Shown here one piece after another: positions 1-11,777 of a DNA stretch of 64,000 nt. The position numbers and the translations under genes are program-made. The notes beneath the pieces are model-generated. The model searched no databases, was not told the DNA's origin, and saw only the letters and a program-made list of their open reading frames with translations. Origin of the DNA: Rhyacophila brunnea (taxonomy: Eukaryota; Arthropoda; Insecta; Trichoptera; Rhyacophilidae). The number at the start of each line of letters is the position of its first letter. Within the stretch, counting starts at the first letter, position 1. The stretch covers positions 434,001 to 498,000 of the forward strand of contig JAGYXB010001966.1 in assembly GCA_022495005.1 (NCBI GenBank), read 5' to 3'.

Positions 1-779
1 GCTACTTAAGACGTCTAAACTGACCCAATATTACGAATTTTTCAGGTGTTTCTTTTCGTGGACTATACGAGTCAAAAGTAAACCGAGGAGGGTCTGTTTC
101 GAATCTGGCGATCCATTCGCACGTTTGGCCACACGTTTGGCGATTCACGAAATATTAAGCTTTCGGCACCATATTTCAATGTGTCTAGCCTATGTATGCC
201 TCTTGAATTGTCAAAATCTTAGAGGCATTTATATGGTAGATGCATTTTAGCTGTTTTTCAATATCAGACTAATATAATTTTATTACTAACTTACTTTACC
301 CTATCACGCGTTATCATTGGTTAACACAATGTCGTACTACTTCTGTCAATTCACTTCCCCAGTAACGATAGCACATTACGTGTCAAAAAAGTTAACATAG
401 AAAGTTTCGCGGGGGGTTTTATACTTTGCATTATCATGTCTTCGTTATTTGCCATAGTGGAGTCGAATATTTTCCTAAATCACTCACATATTAGGATATA
501 CATAAGTTATAGGTTTATTTTATTACATAACTAATTTTATCATAAAGTGCACCAGAAAAGAGTCATAATCAGTATTTAATTTTTAGCCAAAAATCCGGGG
601 TGGAAAAGTAAAATTTGAAAAGAGAACCCCAAAATATATAAAAATGCGAAGTGTAAAAACTCCTGCGAAACTTTCGAGGTAAAACTACCTCTTGACTGGA
701 CTATGAGAGAACTGTTAGCCTGTAGGTCGCCTCAAGGTAGCGACAAAATATCCGCGGCCATGTTACAAGGGTGCTGAGT
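1..779. other. AT-rich intergenic DNA, no gene recognised
   Basis: No coding frame or RNA gene is recognised. Around 284-370 there is a weak resemblance to the start of the repeat at 12283 (ACTTACTT run followed by a CCTATCACGCG-like stretch), so this part may be the worn outer end of the same LINE-like repeat whose clearer piece lies at 780-870. Confidence 0.5.
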
Positions 780-870
780 ATTGCACTTTCAAAAGACATC
801 CTGGAATACATGTAAAAGCCATGCAAAGCGCCTCTTTGTCATTAGATACGTTGCCAAGAACTGACGAGTC
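780..870 (-). mobile_element. LINE-like fragment, same family as 12283-12690
   Basis: This stretch aligns by eye to 12600-12690: both contain a GCACT-TC-AAGGCATCCTG-like segment, then a CATGC-AAGCG-CTCTT-GT-ATTA segment, then a GA-GACTG end. In the better copy the minus strand reads like the C-terminus of a non-LTR reverse transcriptase (an RMPSE motif, the family's RMPEE/RMPSD region). This copy is too worn to translate. Homology between the two pieces is seen; the LINE assignment is inferred from the better copy. Confidence 0.35.
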
Positions 871-1378
871 TATGTACAAATTATAGTAGGTATTTGTAAC
901 ACGGTCGTACCAATATACATCACGTCAATTTGTTAAAAAAAATTAAATCAAGACAACTTTTGCAGTAAAAGGCTAGCGCAAAGCGGTCTACCACCTATTC
1001 CATTGTGGATTTTCGTGTAACTAATGTGTAATATTGTATAGGTAATGTTTGAAACAATGTAATTTCTCTTGCTCGAATAAAATTTTTGTGACCAAGTGGT
1101 AAATTCAGTTTTTTTAATACATCTAACCATCCCTTAACAGTATATACACCCCCGCTAGACTATTTGACACCCTCTATAAAGATATCCTAAAGTCCTTCAG
1201 TAGTAATACTACTTAATGACAGCAAAACCCGTAATAGGCTATGGAGCCAAAGGTCATGGTAATGATGATTGCGAGTGTAAAAGAGCTTGTAAAAAAATCT
1301 ACATACCTACTCTAGAATCAGATATATCGGCACTTGAATTATATATTACGTTTCCATATAGGAAATGGCCTGAATTAA

Positions 1379-1525
1379 CCCCTTAGGCTCCGCGGTGTTG
1401 CGTCAACATCCATTAAGCGGCCCCTCTACCGCTCCTATTAGGGGTTCCATTAATTTGTAACGCTTGCCGGATAATTGCGTGGTTGAAACACTTCTCGTAC
1501 TTACTGGAGATCGGCACTTCAAGGG
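1379..1525. mobile_element. Short TTAA-flanked MITE, piggyBac-like ends
   Basis: The 147-bp segment lies between two TTAA tetranucleotides (1375-1378 and 1526-1529). It begins CCCCTTAGGCTCCG and ends with the imperfect reverse complement (CGGCACTTCAAGGG). TTAA target duplication together with ends starting CCC is the hallmark of piggyBac-type elements; no coding capacity is present, so this would be a non-autonomous derivative. A similar right end, CTTCAAGGGTTAA, occurs at about 28515. The ends match only imperfectly, so chance is not excluded. Confidence 0.45.
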
Positions 1526-1601
1526 TTAAATAAAAACCTGCGCGAATTATTTATTATATGGAGGTTTTTTTACTAAGCCGCTTGGTACTTAATTATTGAC
1601 G

Positions 1602-2470
1602 TCACAACAGAACTACTTCTTCCCCTATATTTTTATTCCACGTAGGACCTTTGAAATCCCTTATTGCTTGCCTGTCTTCTTGCGTCTGCCTAGGTTCTAG
1701 GTTATCATGTAAGTATGCGGATTCCCGTACCCGTTTACTCGTAATGAGAATCCTGAAAATTTGAGATATTATTACCAGAAATGGATAAATCGGAATTATT
1801 AAATTCATCTGTATATCTTTTTTGGACACAATAGCATAAAAAGTCTCTCAAATTTCATTTAAGATGGAGTTTATAAATTTTGCTCATAAAAAATTGGCAG
1901 GAAAAGACAAAAAGATATCTTGAATTTGATTTGAAATGAACGTAGGTACATTGTTAGATAAACAAAAACTGATGAGTTAAAATAAACAGATTCTGGACGA
2001 AGAAATATTCGAGAAATCAATAAACAAACTTCGAAGTCTAGGGAAACAATTATTATTTTAATAAAAAGTAAAAAAAAATCACAACTTTTAGGGCCCTACC
2101 TAGACCACCATGATATAAAACTTCTTGTAAGAAAAATTATTTGCCTTAATTGTAATATTCTTCTTTAACACTACAATAAGCCATGAAGCCGATTGACAGT
2201 AGTGTAATTAGTATTAGAAGAGAAACAATCACAAACACCCAGGCTTTGAGAAAATCACATACATAACTTATTATTGTGACCTCAGTAGAAATCGAACACG
2301 TTGCCACCAGATTAAAGGCCAGCGCTTTATGTAGTGAACTACGAGAGCCGCAACAAAGGTATAAACCTACGAAAAAGAGAATAATAATATATGTTATTTA
2401 TGGTAACCGGACAAAACAGAACATAACAAAACAGCCAGGGGAAAAATGAAACATAATTTTTGTGGAATCT
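1602..2470. other. No recognisable feature
   Basis: AT-rich sequence. The open frames here are short and show no family motif. Nothing supported apart from the TTAGG run that begins just downstream. Confidence 0.5.
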
Positions 2471-2474
2471 ATTT

Positions 2475-2520
2475 AGGTTAGGTTATGTTAGCTTAGGTTA
2501 ATTTAGGTTAGGTTAGGTCA
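2475..2520 (+). repeat. Interstitial TTAGG-type array
   Basis: Degenerate run of TTAGG units (TTAGGTTAGGTTATG and onward, ending TTAGGTTAGGTTAGGTC). TTAGG is the ancestral insect telomere unit. Unlike the arrays at 19.1, 30.0, 30.5 and 33.3 kb, I see no inverted repeat around this one. Confidence 0.8.
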
Positions 2521-3207
2521 TTATTTCGTTGTACCTAGTCACCCAATTATTTTGAACATATTATATTGATTAAGATGAGATATCCTAAGCTTGCCGGCAA
2601 AGTCCCGTTTATTTGAGGCTTTCTAGCGATTAGGAATGCAGAAATTAGGTATATAATTTGATTTATTATGGCGCATTGAAAATCTGTGCTATTAAAAATC
2701 TATCAACATAATAGAGATAGGATAATTTCAATATTAAATTTATATTTTTCCTGAAAGGTCATAGTTATATTTATTGTTGTTCTGTTTGGTCATGGAACCA
2801 TTATTTATTACAGTTTCTCTAACATTCACCATAATGTGCCGTCTCTTTCTAAAGCTAATATAAAAATGAAAAATTTAAATATCTGCAGATAACCCAGGTT
2901 AATACAATGGATGCTATCGAATCTCACACCAGGAAAAGAAGATTGAAGAGGAAGAGGATATTTGAATAATGTGTTCACGTTTCAGAATCTAGTCTCTCCC
3001 GGATAGATTTTAATGAGGGTGACAACTTCTCTGCGTTTGGTTCCTTGTTTACCTTTTCCAAGATAATAATGCGATGGAGCTATTTAATACATGCAGCTCG
3101 ATATCAAATTGCCTACGTGATAGAATGTTTTGAAAACGTACAGGGTTATTAAAAAATAATTTTCCACAAAAAAAAGCTAAATCACATTTTCCGGTCCGAG
3201 GTAAAAT

Positions 3208-3781
3208 CAGTGACGTCCCGTGAGGGTAGGCAGACTGAGCGTCGCTTGGGGGCGGCAGTTACTTGAGGGGCGGCAAATCGAGGATAATCATTCACTATAT
3301 ATAGGAACAAGTACCTAAACTTAGTAATAACGGAAATATCTTTCCATTAAAAAAATCAGCTCACTGGTTGGAAACAAAATGTATTAATTAGCATAAAAGG
3401 TTTAACAAGACTGTATTTTTTCGTCGGGTTCGCGATATCTAGTTTACTTCCGTTGTCTTTGGACATCACTCCTTGATGACCAGCAATGACACGTGCAGAT
3501 TTTTTAATTATATTCGAAATAAAGGTAGGTACCTAATTAATTTATCTAAATATTTTTGCCAGTCATTTGCGAGTTTTGAAAGTTGTCAGGTGTATTTTTA
3601 AATATATTATTATCTGAAATCGTGGACACGCAATATTGTCTATTGAAGTAGATATGACATTTTAATTAAATTGTGTGGTATATATTTTTGTTAATAATGT
3701 ATTTCTTAGATATTGAAGTCATGAAAGGATAATAAAAAAATACTGTATAATGGGGTGGCATTTTGTCGAGGGACGTCACTG
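3208..3781. mobile_element. Non-autonomous hAT element (574 bp)
   Basis: Perfect 12-bp terminal inverted repeats, CAGTGACGTCCC at the left and GGGACGTCACTG at the right, bound an AT-rich interior without coding capacity. The flanking 8 bp, GGTAAAAT and GGAAATAT, match at 6 of 8 positions, as expected for a worn hAT target duplication. The first 70 bp at the left are G-rich (GGGCGGCAG repeated), unlike the rest. The hAT assignment rests on CAGTG ends and 8-bp duplication. Confidence 0.75.
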
Positions 3782-3789
3782 GGAAATAT

Positions 3790-5590
3790 GTTGGGCATGT
3801 ACAGTATGAATGTATCTTGAGTGACGTTTAATGATGATTTGTTGCCAGACATTGGCTCAATCCATCAGGATCTGATCACACAATACAATGATTGAAAAAA
3901 AAAACAAACTGTGCATTTTAAATAAAGCCTGTTTCGTGTATTTGATTTACAATGCGCGGTGATTAATTGTAACCATGTCCGTTCTGTGAAATCACATTAC
4001 ATTACACAGTTTATTAAGTATTTAATATTTCAGTTAATATACATTTCACAAAAAAAACTCTAGAAACTCTAGATATAGAGTATTTTGCTAGAAACACATT
4101 GTGATCACATCATATTGTCAGCGTACGTGAGCTCATGGTAAGCATGCACTACAGGCAAAAGGTATTAAATCACCTTATTATCGCCTTAACGCGTATCACG
4201 ACACACTACCAATCTGACACGTGATAGATTTGTTTTGATTTCCTTCAAGCTTACAGATTTTTGAGTCACATGTTCTCATGTATTTTATTTTTATTTTAGT
4301 AGTTTTGAAGGGAGCAGCAAAGGACAGGTAATTGATACAATGACTTTTTAGATTGGGAGTTTTCATTAATAAATTTTATGGTTGTTGTCATAGGGGTATT
4401 AAATAAAAAGAGGGACAAGGAATCGGCTTTCTCATACAGCTGAATGAAGCAGGCCAACAATAGCCGATAATTTACGAAAAATAGCGATGCGATAAAAAAA
4501 ATGCAGGGCATCACGGGAGATTTACTTTCGTAATTATAACGTACTCATATAATATGATGTTAACGTGGAAACTTTGCCGCAAATTGATCACCAGCCCGCA
4601 TCACCATACTTTTTCACCATACCAGCCTGCTTCACCATAATTTCATATAACCTGCCACCCCTAGGTTGTTGTAGAGCACGAGCTCACGTGACATGATGAT
4701 GGTGGTAATATATTATGTTTCTAACATGTATTAAAATAATGAAGACAGTTCGATTTTCGAATATAATGATTATATTATTACGTGTGGATATATTGGTCAG
4801 AAATTCATTATTTTTTCTTATATTCGCTATCTCAAAAAATATTGTGGCTCACGTTTTGGTTTGAAGTCTATTGTTTTGTTTACATTATCAAAATAAGTAC
4901 TTTTTTCTCTGATTATTATGTAATTATTCATTTCAAAATAATTGGTTGATGTATGTATATATTGGTTTTGGTTAAATTATCGAGAAAGTATCTTGTAACG
5001 GATTTTAAATAGATTTTAAATATTTGATAGAGAACTAATTAAAATTAAAAAAAAATCGTTTATATTCAATGAAATTTAAGTATCTACTTACCTATTTTTC
5101 AAAAGATTTTTATTTACGTTCAATAGAAATTTTCTATGTAAAAAGTATCTTAAAATCATGCAAAGTTTCTACTTATTATAAAGTACACAATCTTTTGATT
5201 ACCCTATGGATAGACTATGTGAATATATTCAAACTTCCCGCCCAACTGGAATACTGCCAGGTAGTTGTTATGTATTAACATGTATATGTATAATATACAC
5301 ACGTATATCATATTATATTCTGCGTAGTGTTAAACAATATGACAACAGCTCATGTCAGGAATTCATAAACACATTTCTTCTGGCTGTAAATTAATTTCAC
5401 AACATGCGTTTTTGTTCCAGTTACTTGGTATTTGAATACTGAACAGAATTAAAATAATGTTGATATTCGAAATTCAAAAATATTGCTGATAAACTACCGG
5501 AAAATATTATGTTATTCGTAATTTCAATTTCAATTTATTCTCTTGTTGTGGTGTCCGTGTGAGAAATAGATCAATTTTTTTCAGTCCATA
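3790..5590. other. No recognisable feature
   Basis: AT-rich DNA with scattered short open frames (for example on the plus strand at 5069-5394 and the minus strand at 4296-4514) that carry no motif and have the composition of chance frames. No repeat structure seen. Confidence 0.5.
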
Positions 5591-5594
5591 ACTC

Positions 5595-6190
5595 TACCAA
5601 TATTATGGGTTCATTCTTTCAAGCATTTTGATATGTACATTGGCAATTTCGGCTCGGATGTTGTTCTGTAGGTCTTCCAAGGTCTGTGGACGATCGTTAT
5701 AAATCAAGAATTTGAGATAGTCCTACAAGAAATAATCATAGGGTGCTAAACTAGGAGAGCGAGCAGGCCACTTTACATACCCTCTCAAGGAGATCAGCCG
5801 CCCGGGGAAGGCTTGTTCCAAAAAATCCATTAAAAGCCTATAGGTATAGGCCGTGGCCCCATCCTGTTGAAACCACACATTGTCCAGTGCCATTTCTTTG
5901 AGAGAAAAACTCATGGATCATAGTCAAATAACGGGATAAATTCACGGTTACAGCACGACCGTTTTCTTGAAAAAAGTAAGGGCCAATGATCCCTACTCTT
6001 GAAAGTGCACACCATACCGTAACACGGTCCGAATGAAGTACCATGGGATTTGTTTTTCTCCAGTACTGCAAATTCTGTTTGTTAACACAGCCACTAAGAT
6101 GAAAATGTGCCTTGTCAGAGAAGAACAAAAGTGCATCATTGGGTAAGGTGTGGACCAGCAGCTCACATGACATTTGTCGGGTTACATAAT
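5595..6190 (-). pseudogene. Decayed DD41D-type Tc1/mariner transposase
   Basis: The minus strand encodes the catalytic half of an IS630-Tc1-mariner transposase in at least two frames. Reading from 6173: SDKAHFHLSG (first catalytic Asp), VNKQN..YW, then VTVWCA and IIGPYFF. After a frameshift near 5900 come WFQQDGATAYT (second Asp) and WPARSPSLAPYDYFL (third Asp). I count 41 residues between second and third Asp, which points to the DD41D (visitor-like) group; ordinary mariners have 34. A tail frame (DYLKFLIYNDRPQTLEDLQ) continues to about 5600. The N-terminal HTH region is not recognisable, and terminal repeats were not found. A dead copy. Confidence 0.85.
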
Positions 6191-6494
6191 CACACAGACA
6201 CCAACTTTAAATCCAGCTTCTCTCATTGAGACATTCCTATCCTCTTTGTGATGCCCACTAACTTCATAATGCCGTTTTGAAAAAAGGAAGTTCCCACACC
6301 CCACCCTGTATTTGATGGATTTTGTTTTAATAGATAACACTTACTTAACTTCTGTTGGTTTCAGTCAATATATATGTATGTTGGCATCATAAAACTTATA
6401 CACTAAATTTAATATGCATTATAGTAGTAAGTGATGAAAAAATACCATGACATTCATTTTCGAAAAAAATAAGCGTATGTAGGTCTATGGTTTC

Positions 6495-6574
6495 TTAATA
6501 CCAAAAATACCGGTGATTTGATATCGATAAATAATTTAATATCGGGTTTGAAAAACTAGTATTTCAATCCCTAG
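6495..6574 (+). mobile_element. Terminal fragment of the CCGGTA-type hAT-like family
   Basis: Contains AAATACCGGTGATT and closes with TTTCAATCCCTAG, matching the right end of the element at 50786-51974 (GGTATTGCAATCCCTA). Only this end is visible; the other end was not found nearby. Confidence 0.45.
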
Positions 6575-6675
6575 TGCTAATAATTTGTCCTTAGGTTTAT
6601 TTTCAATTCAATGATTTCAATTGTTTTTATATTTGTTCGTGTACGCATACTACCTGTGTCCTATATTATACAATT

Positions 6676-7070
6676 CGACTGTGTTTAGGAAAAAGGGGGT
6701 AACCCTCGATTTTTCTAAAAGTGCTTTTATTAGATATTAACAATGTATACAACTAAATACACGTTCTGTAAAAAGGAAGTAAGCCACAAATGCCGATTTA
6801 TTATCTTAATTCAGGTTTTAATTGAGCTTTAATTAAGTTTTAATTTAAGGAAAAAACATTTACCCTCAATTTTAATGATTTTTCTGTAAAAACTTCAATA
6901 ATTATTAGTAGATTAAAAATATATTACACGAAATTATCAATCATCATGCACCCAATGTCTGTCCCTAATTTTCTATTAATATTGAACCAAAATCATTTGA
7001 AAAAACGTTTTTTGCTTCTCCTGTAAAATTTGATCTGTGTGGGTTACGCCCTTTTTCCTAAACACGGTCG
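6676..7070. mobile_element. MITE with about 30-bp terminal inverted repeats
   Basis: The left end CGACTGTGTTTAGGAAAAAG, followed by GGGGTAACCC, is mirrored at the right by GGGTTACGCCCTTTTTCCTA and AACACGGTCG, with two or three mismatches. The 395-bp interior is AT-rich and non-coding. I could not identify a target duplication, so the superfamily stays open. Confidence 0.7.
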
Positions 7071-7255
7071 TGTCATGTAACGTAATATTATTAATATTAT
7101 ACTACACTTCGATGAATCCCTGTCAATCGCCAGTGTTTTGTATTGTTCCAGGTCATGCAAACATCACATATAATAATATATATGGCATATATTATTGTAT
7201 ATCAGTTATTTTCACATATAATCTCGTTCAATCAAAATATATTGTGTTTAAATAA
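7037..7255 (+). other. Open frame over MITE end, not supported as a gene
   Basis: A 72-codon plus-strand frame begins in the right terminal repeat of the MITE at 6676-7070 and runs through AT-rich DNA. It overlaps at 7110-7165 a piece that resembles 7630-7682 (CGCCAGT, GTCATGCAAAC). No motif; not considered real. Confidence 0.2.
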
Positions 7256-7564
7256 TAATATTTCTATTTTTTTGTAATTTTTCTTTTCATTTGTGATCGT
7301 TTTAAACATACAGTAAATTACGTTAGCTGATATAAATTGGATTTTACTTTGAAGATAGTAAGTAATTACTGTAGCATGTTTTCATATAGCTCAAAGTACA
7401 TAATATATAAGGTAAAAACATGTTTTCAATGAGTTTATTGTAGATACTTACTATGTAGTTGATAATATATTCTTTGCAACAGGGTTTCTCAACTACGTGC
7501 CTATGGGAGTAGTTGCGATTTCAATCACATGGAGTAAAATGTTGAGAAACGAAATGAAATTAAT

Positions 7565-7830
7565 ATATTATTTTTTTGACCATGTCCGCCCCTTAGTTGG
7601 AGCATATGGGCACTACATGGAGTCTCCAAGAATCTCTGTCGCTCGCCAGTCTCCTTGCGTTATTCCATGTCATGCCAATATCCCATAGCTCTACCGTATA
7701 CACAATGTCTATAGTATTTTGCGGCCTTCTATGACGTGTTAATCCAGTTGGCTTCTTCACTCTCAGTATGATGATGGGCTGCTTTCTTATCTTTATATCT
7801 CTTTACGGATGTCTTTATGGATACCTCGCA
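7565..7830 (-). mobile_element. LINE 3'-end fragment
   Basis: GACCATGTCCGCC-CTTAG-TGGAG-ATATGG recurs at 56337-56370 (TATATCCGCCTCTTAGCTGG) and a downstream part resembles 7110-7165. GC content is higher than the surroundings, as in other LINE remnants here. Orientation is inferred from a CAGTATGATGATGG tail-like motif near 7765. No readable protein frame. Confidence 0.35.
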
Positions 7831-8024
7831 TTATCTATCAAGACTTTGATACGCAAACTACTCTCGTATTGAGTCAAAAAGAATTTGTACCGGCTAAGAA
7901 AAATATCATATCGAAAACAACTCGTCTACCCGCCTCGTGTATTGATAATTTAGATTCGGCCAAAGTCTATGAAGCCATCTTGCAAAAATTGTGGAAAATT
8001 CGTTGTAGCACAAGGCGGTGGTGA
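7809..8024 (+). CDS. Unrecognised 71-codon open frame
   Basis: The plus-strand frame starts MSLWIPRIIYQDF and ends with an Arg/Lys-rich tail (LWKIRCSTRRW). Its composition is less AT-driven than neighbouring frames, which makes an exon or transposon remnant possible. I do not recognise it, see no splice sites that extend it, and find no signal peptide or membrane segment. Most likely a chance frame. Confidence 0.15.
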   Translation: MSLWIPRIIYQDFDTQTTLVLSQKEFVPAKKNIISKTTRLPASCIDNLDSAKVYEAILQKLWKIRCSTRRW

Positions 8025-8464
8025 TTCTAATGGCTATTGTAAATTAGACGTGTAAATGCAAAACTGAAGCGGCCGATCGAAACCAAAATGGAGACGAGAT
8101 AGGGTGGATTTTTCATTAGTATCCGTTTTTAGAGTTGCCAGTTAAATTGGCCTGTAAATTATGTTGCAGTATTTTTCATACTAATTTCGATTGAAATATT
8201 ACAATTTCTTTAAATTGATATGGTTACTGCATAGTATTTACTATGTACTAGTACTAAGTATTTATAAAAATAATAATTATTTTTATTGGATAAAAAATAC
8301 GTAAATACACATCGCCGTTTCCCAACTAGACTAAACAGACAACTAAACTGATCGTATTTAAATACACCACCGTTTCAAAACTGAACGAACTAAAACGGAA
8401 ACCTCGACTGAACGGACAACATAACTGACGTTTAAAAGGACCTGTAAAGAGATCTTCACGTTGG

Positions 8465-8860
8465 CAGTATGATGATTTCTAAATGAAACAAAATTGGCCT
8501 TTTTTGGCGACCAGGTCGGATGGTTCAATAGGCGCAATAGCTGGATGAACCGTCGTTAGCAGCTCTTCCGTTTCCGTACACTTTTTAGGACATTCAAAAA
8601 TTAACAACACAAACACAGACCTCTCTAATCCAACCCACCTCGCACCAAACTCGGTCTTAATCGAGCATATCATGAGGCTCTACATTTAAATGTAAAGCAT
8701 CAGCAGTTTTCCGCACTGGTAACGTTTCAGGAGCAGATACCCAAGACTAAGGTCGCCACGTTCTCAAGTGAGCTATGACTGATTCTAATGATTTTACTCT
8801 GATACAAAGTACAGTGATAAAGAAAGGCACGGAGAATAAAATTAACAAAAAGAAAACGAA
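8465..8860 (-). mobile_element. R1-like LINE ORF2 C-terminal fragment
   Basis: The minus strand reads FLNVLKSVRKRKS then IAPIEPSDLVAKKGQF; the second part corresponds to GPIGHRDLVATQANF of the better copy at 35433-36677. Nucleotides 8610-8850 also align to 24770-24980 (GTCTTAATCG-GC-TAT, CAAGACTAAGGTC-CCACG). Together these place it in the same R1/Jockey-type LINE family. Several stops interrupt it. Confidence 0.6.
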
Positions 8861-8914
8861 TTGAATAATATAACAAAAAACGAAACTAATAAATACGGAC
8901 AGCAAAATTTATAT

Positions 8915-9200
8915 GAAAAGATCTTCACATCCGCAGTAAAACGCTGCATTTTTTTTAAAAGCAATAAAATTGGCCTTTGTGGCGACCAAATCGGACTGCC
9001 CGATGGGTACAACAGCCGGTTGGACCGACTTGAGCGTTTTTTTTCTTTCGGAGCACATTCTCGGACATTCTCAGAGGATATGATTTGCATCCTGTTTTCC
9101 TTCGCCATATTTACATGTCGGTCGGGTAACAAGTCTAGACTCAAAGAGCTTGGCAACGAACTCACCATGGCCTGTCAAAATTAACTGGTGTAGTGATTCA
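8915..9200 (-). mobile_element. R1-like LINE ORF2 C-terminal fragment (zinc-knuckle region)
   Basis: Minus strand from about 9190: LTGHGEFVAKLFES, then RPTCKYGEGKQDANHIL, matching the end of R1/Jockey-type ORF2 where a GHG motif precedes a CxC..H...C knuckle. The copy at 35433-36677 has LTGHGNFAVRLYEFG and CTCGHDHQEVEHILWDCP at the same place. A frameshift near 9075 separates this from the following part (ENVRECAPKEKK to about 8960). The TTCACATCCGCAG region also repeats the neighbour at 8455, so two copies lie head to tail. Confidence 0.75.
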
Positions 9201-9689
9201 AAAATTAACAAATAGTTATTTGTAAAATTGTAAATAGTACACTGTCTACTCTTTAAATAATTAAAATAATGGTAGGATCTTATATGAGGAAAATATATGC
9301 TTGCTAATATTTTCCTAATAAATTTAATAAGCTCCTGATAATAAAAATGACAGTTGAGAGCCACCGCTCTACGGCCTAGAGTGGTCTTTCGATGACCAGA
9401 TTATACTATGCATTCTTGCGTAGTACAGGTTGAGCGACAAGTTCTTTTCTACTCGTCTAGGATTACTGAGGCGCAGTAAATTAATTGCAACGTCTCTTTC
9501 TAAACCACAATGTATACGATGTCTTTGTGTACGTACAGAGTGTTTAAGAAAAGATTCAATCTTATGGTTACTTTATAAAAAAAGAAAAAACTTAACATTC
9601 CTATAACAATATTACTCAATGTCATGAACTTTCAACGATGCGCTTGTGGATACTTATATAAACAAATAAACACAATAATACAGTACTAT

Positions 9690-9776
9690 CTATCTAATCG
9701 ATATTATTTAACTGATCTGTGTTTGGCACTGTTACGGATCGTAAAAATAATACAATGGACGGTTAAAAAAAGTAAA
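9690..9776 (+). repeat. Direct repeat copy 1
   Basis: About 86 bp starting CTAATCGATATTATTTAACT and ending in GGACGGTTAAAAAAA are repeated almost exactly at 10408-10494 (one substitution in GTTAC-GATCG and few others). Spacing is 718 bp. It may be an LTR-like or dispersed repeat; no primer site, tract or coding sequence was found between the copies. Confidence 0.7.
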
Positions 9777-10407
9777 CGTATAACGTCGGGGTCACCACTT
9801 TTGCCTTGCTAAACTTGCCGGTAGGAGATTGCGGCAGAGGTTACCACTGTTGGTTCGATGTGTGTGTTATCACTTTGGAAGTCGTCAATGTGTCGTAGGT
9901 TATGCTGTTGAGAATGATGATCATCAAGAAGTCGAAGATGTGTGCAGGAGCGAATTTTATTAGGCGTAACGGTTGGTACAATAGTATGTTACAGCAATTA
10001 TGTTACAATACTAAACTTATGATAGGTACGGATCCGAGGTCCGCATCTCGGTACAATCAGATGTTGGGCGAAGCGATATAGAGACTGCGATCATTATTCG
10101 TAATTTATACAGTCGAAAGTAATACATAAACATTATATTCCAGTACATAATTATATTGAACGAGCCAGCAGTTTAAATACGAGTAGGTGTGAATTCCATT
10201 TATTATTACAGTCATAATATAATATGATACTATGGGAATGGATATTAGACTACTTTTCCATTGCGATACCGTATTTAATATTGCCAATCAATCTTCTGAT
10301 ACAGGTAAACAGTTGTTTACCGGTAAATGAGTCGCTGGGAATTTATTATTGCGGTCGAATAATTTGATACATAAAAAATAGAAATTTGATCAATAATATA
10401 CTTACAG

Positions 10408-10494
10408 CTACATATCTAATCGATATTATTTAACTGATCTGTGTTTGGCACTGTTACAGATCGTAAAAAAAATACAATGGACGGTTAAAAAAAA
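10408..10494 (+). repeat. Direct repeat copy 2
   Basis: Near-identical partner of 9690-9776, same orientation. The sequence between the two copies has no recognisable gene. Confidence 0.7.
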
Positions 10495-11411
10495 TAAAAA
10501 TCGGCTGCAAAATTTCAATTTTCTCTTTAATCCAATACGAATCTTGGTCGCCCCATAATTTTTGTTTTTACGAGAAATGGATATTGGTAACTTTTTCAAG
10601 ATATCATACACATTAAAAAATAACATCTGAATTTAAATAATCCAGATCCGAAATAGTCATGCCTGGAAATAATCTAAAAGTAATTTTATGAGTAAAGGTA
10701 ATATATAGAATAGGTACCTACATTCAAATATATATTTTATAATTGATAGTTACTTAACTAATAATTAATATATCTTTTAATGGGTCTAGGACGATTAGGC
10801 GCTGGGACAACTGGACGCCACGCAACTCGAAAATAAAGAGACGTTAGGTACTTATAGGTACTTTAAAAAAATATTTAATATTATTATTTATATTTAAATG
10901 ATTACATTATGACTTAATAGTTCGTGAGATTTTAAATATGCATACGTAAATAATGATTTAATCGTGCATATGTTTAAGTTCCAACGAAAAAAGAGTTTTT
11001 TTTATTTTAATAGAAAGCCTTAGGTATGGTAATTCTCAATCCGCAATAAAAAAAACACTATGTTATGTTATGAGTAAAATGAATTAAAACTACTAAGTAG
11101 TAGATAAAAACTGATTAAAATATCTCGTCTACGTTCTGTATACGTGTCTACGACAGTGCGGCGTCTAATTGTCCTGGCGTCCAGTTGTTCCATTCCTCTT
11201 TTAATGCTTCTAATAAAAATATATTTTTTGGGTAAATTCAGTGTTGGTGATAAATTTTTCGCCTGCGACGCCACGTTTTCTTGTTAAATCATTTTCCATA
11301 TGAATTGTGACTAAATATAACAGGTAGCATTTTAAGTGTATTTTATATTATCTCTTTCTGAACCAGTTAGGTAAGGTAAGGTTTTTACAAATGGTTGAGA
11401 AAGGTTGTCAT
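10495..11411. other. AT-rich DNA with short inverted motif, no gene
   Basis: No gene recognised. A motif ACAACTGGACGCCA at about 10810 recurs inverted at about 11180 (TGGCGTCCAGTTGTTCC), with GACGATTAGGCGC against GGCGTCTAATTGTC beside it. This suggests a worn inverted-repeat element of roughly 400 bp whose borders I cannot place. Confidence 0.4.
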
Positions 11412-11469
11412 AGTGCTTGCGGCGTCCATTCAATGGGCAGCGCCATCTATGGGTCTCTTTTCAAAGTCA
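11412..11469 (+). repeat. Direct repeat flanking a hairpin, copy 1
   Basis: 58 bp (GTGCTTGCGGCGTCC to TTTTCAAAGTCA) repeated at 11778-11835 with few differences. The shared core includes GCGCCATCTATGGGTCTC. The perfect hairpin 11520-11708 lies between the copies. Confidence 0.8.
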
Positions 11470-11519
11470 CGACCTTAGACTATAGATACATCGTCACGAC
11501 GCTAAACATAAAGTTAAAT

Positions 11520-11708
11520 AAGAAATGAAAATATAATTAATATTAAATTCTACAGGTTTTTTTATAAAAGGTTTGTCGATAGCTATTTCGGTTGTAACAC
11601 CATTATCAAGAGTAGTCTTGATAATGGTGTTACAACCGAAATAGCTATCGACAAACTTTTTATAAAAAAAACCTGTAAAATTTAATATTAATTATATTTT
11701 CATTTCTT
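11520..11708. repeat. Near-perfect 189-bp palindrome
   Basis: Two arms of about 92 bp pair around a 4-base loop (GTAG at 11612-11615). The arms differ at only two or three positions (for example CTACAGG against CCTGTAA, and one A-run length). The stem would be very stable as RNA or cruciform DNA. No coding sequence. Such low divergence implies recent origin or ongoing gene conversion. Confidence 0.9.
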
Positions 11709-11777
11709 GTAAAATGGAATTCTACCAAGTAAATGCTAACTCAATTAATAAAGTTAAATCCTAATCTGTCTATATAG

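Noticed and set aside
2475..2520. A chromosome end or telomere
   Set aside because: The array is short, degenerate, and embedded in ordinary sequence on both sides.
9690..10494. An LTR retrotransposon bounded by 86-bp direct repeats
   Set aside because: Repeats are too short, without TG...CA ends, primer site or coding sequence between them.
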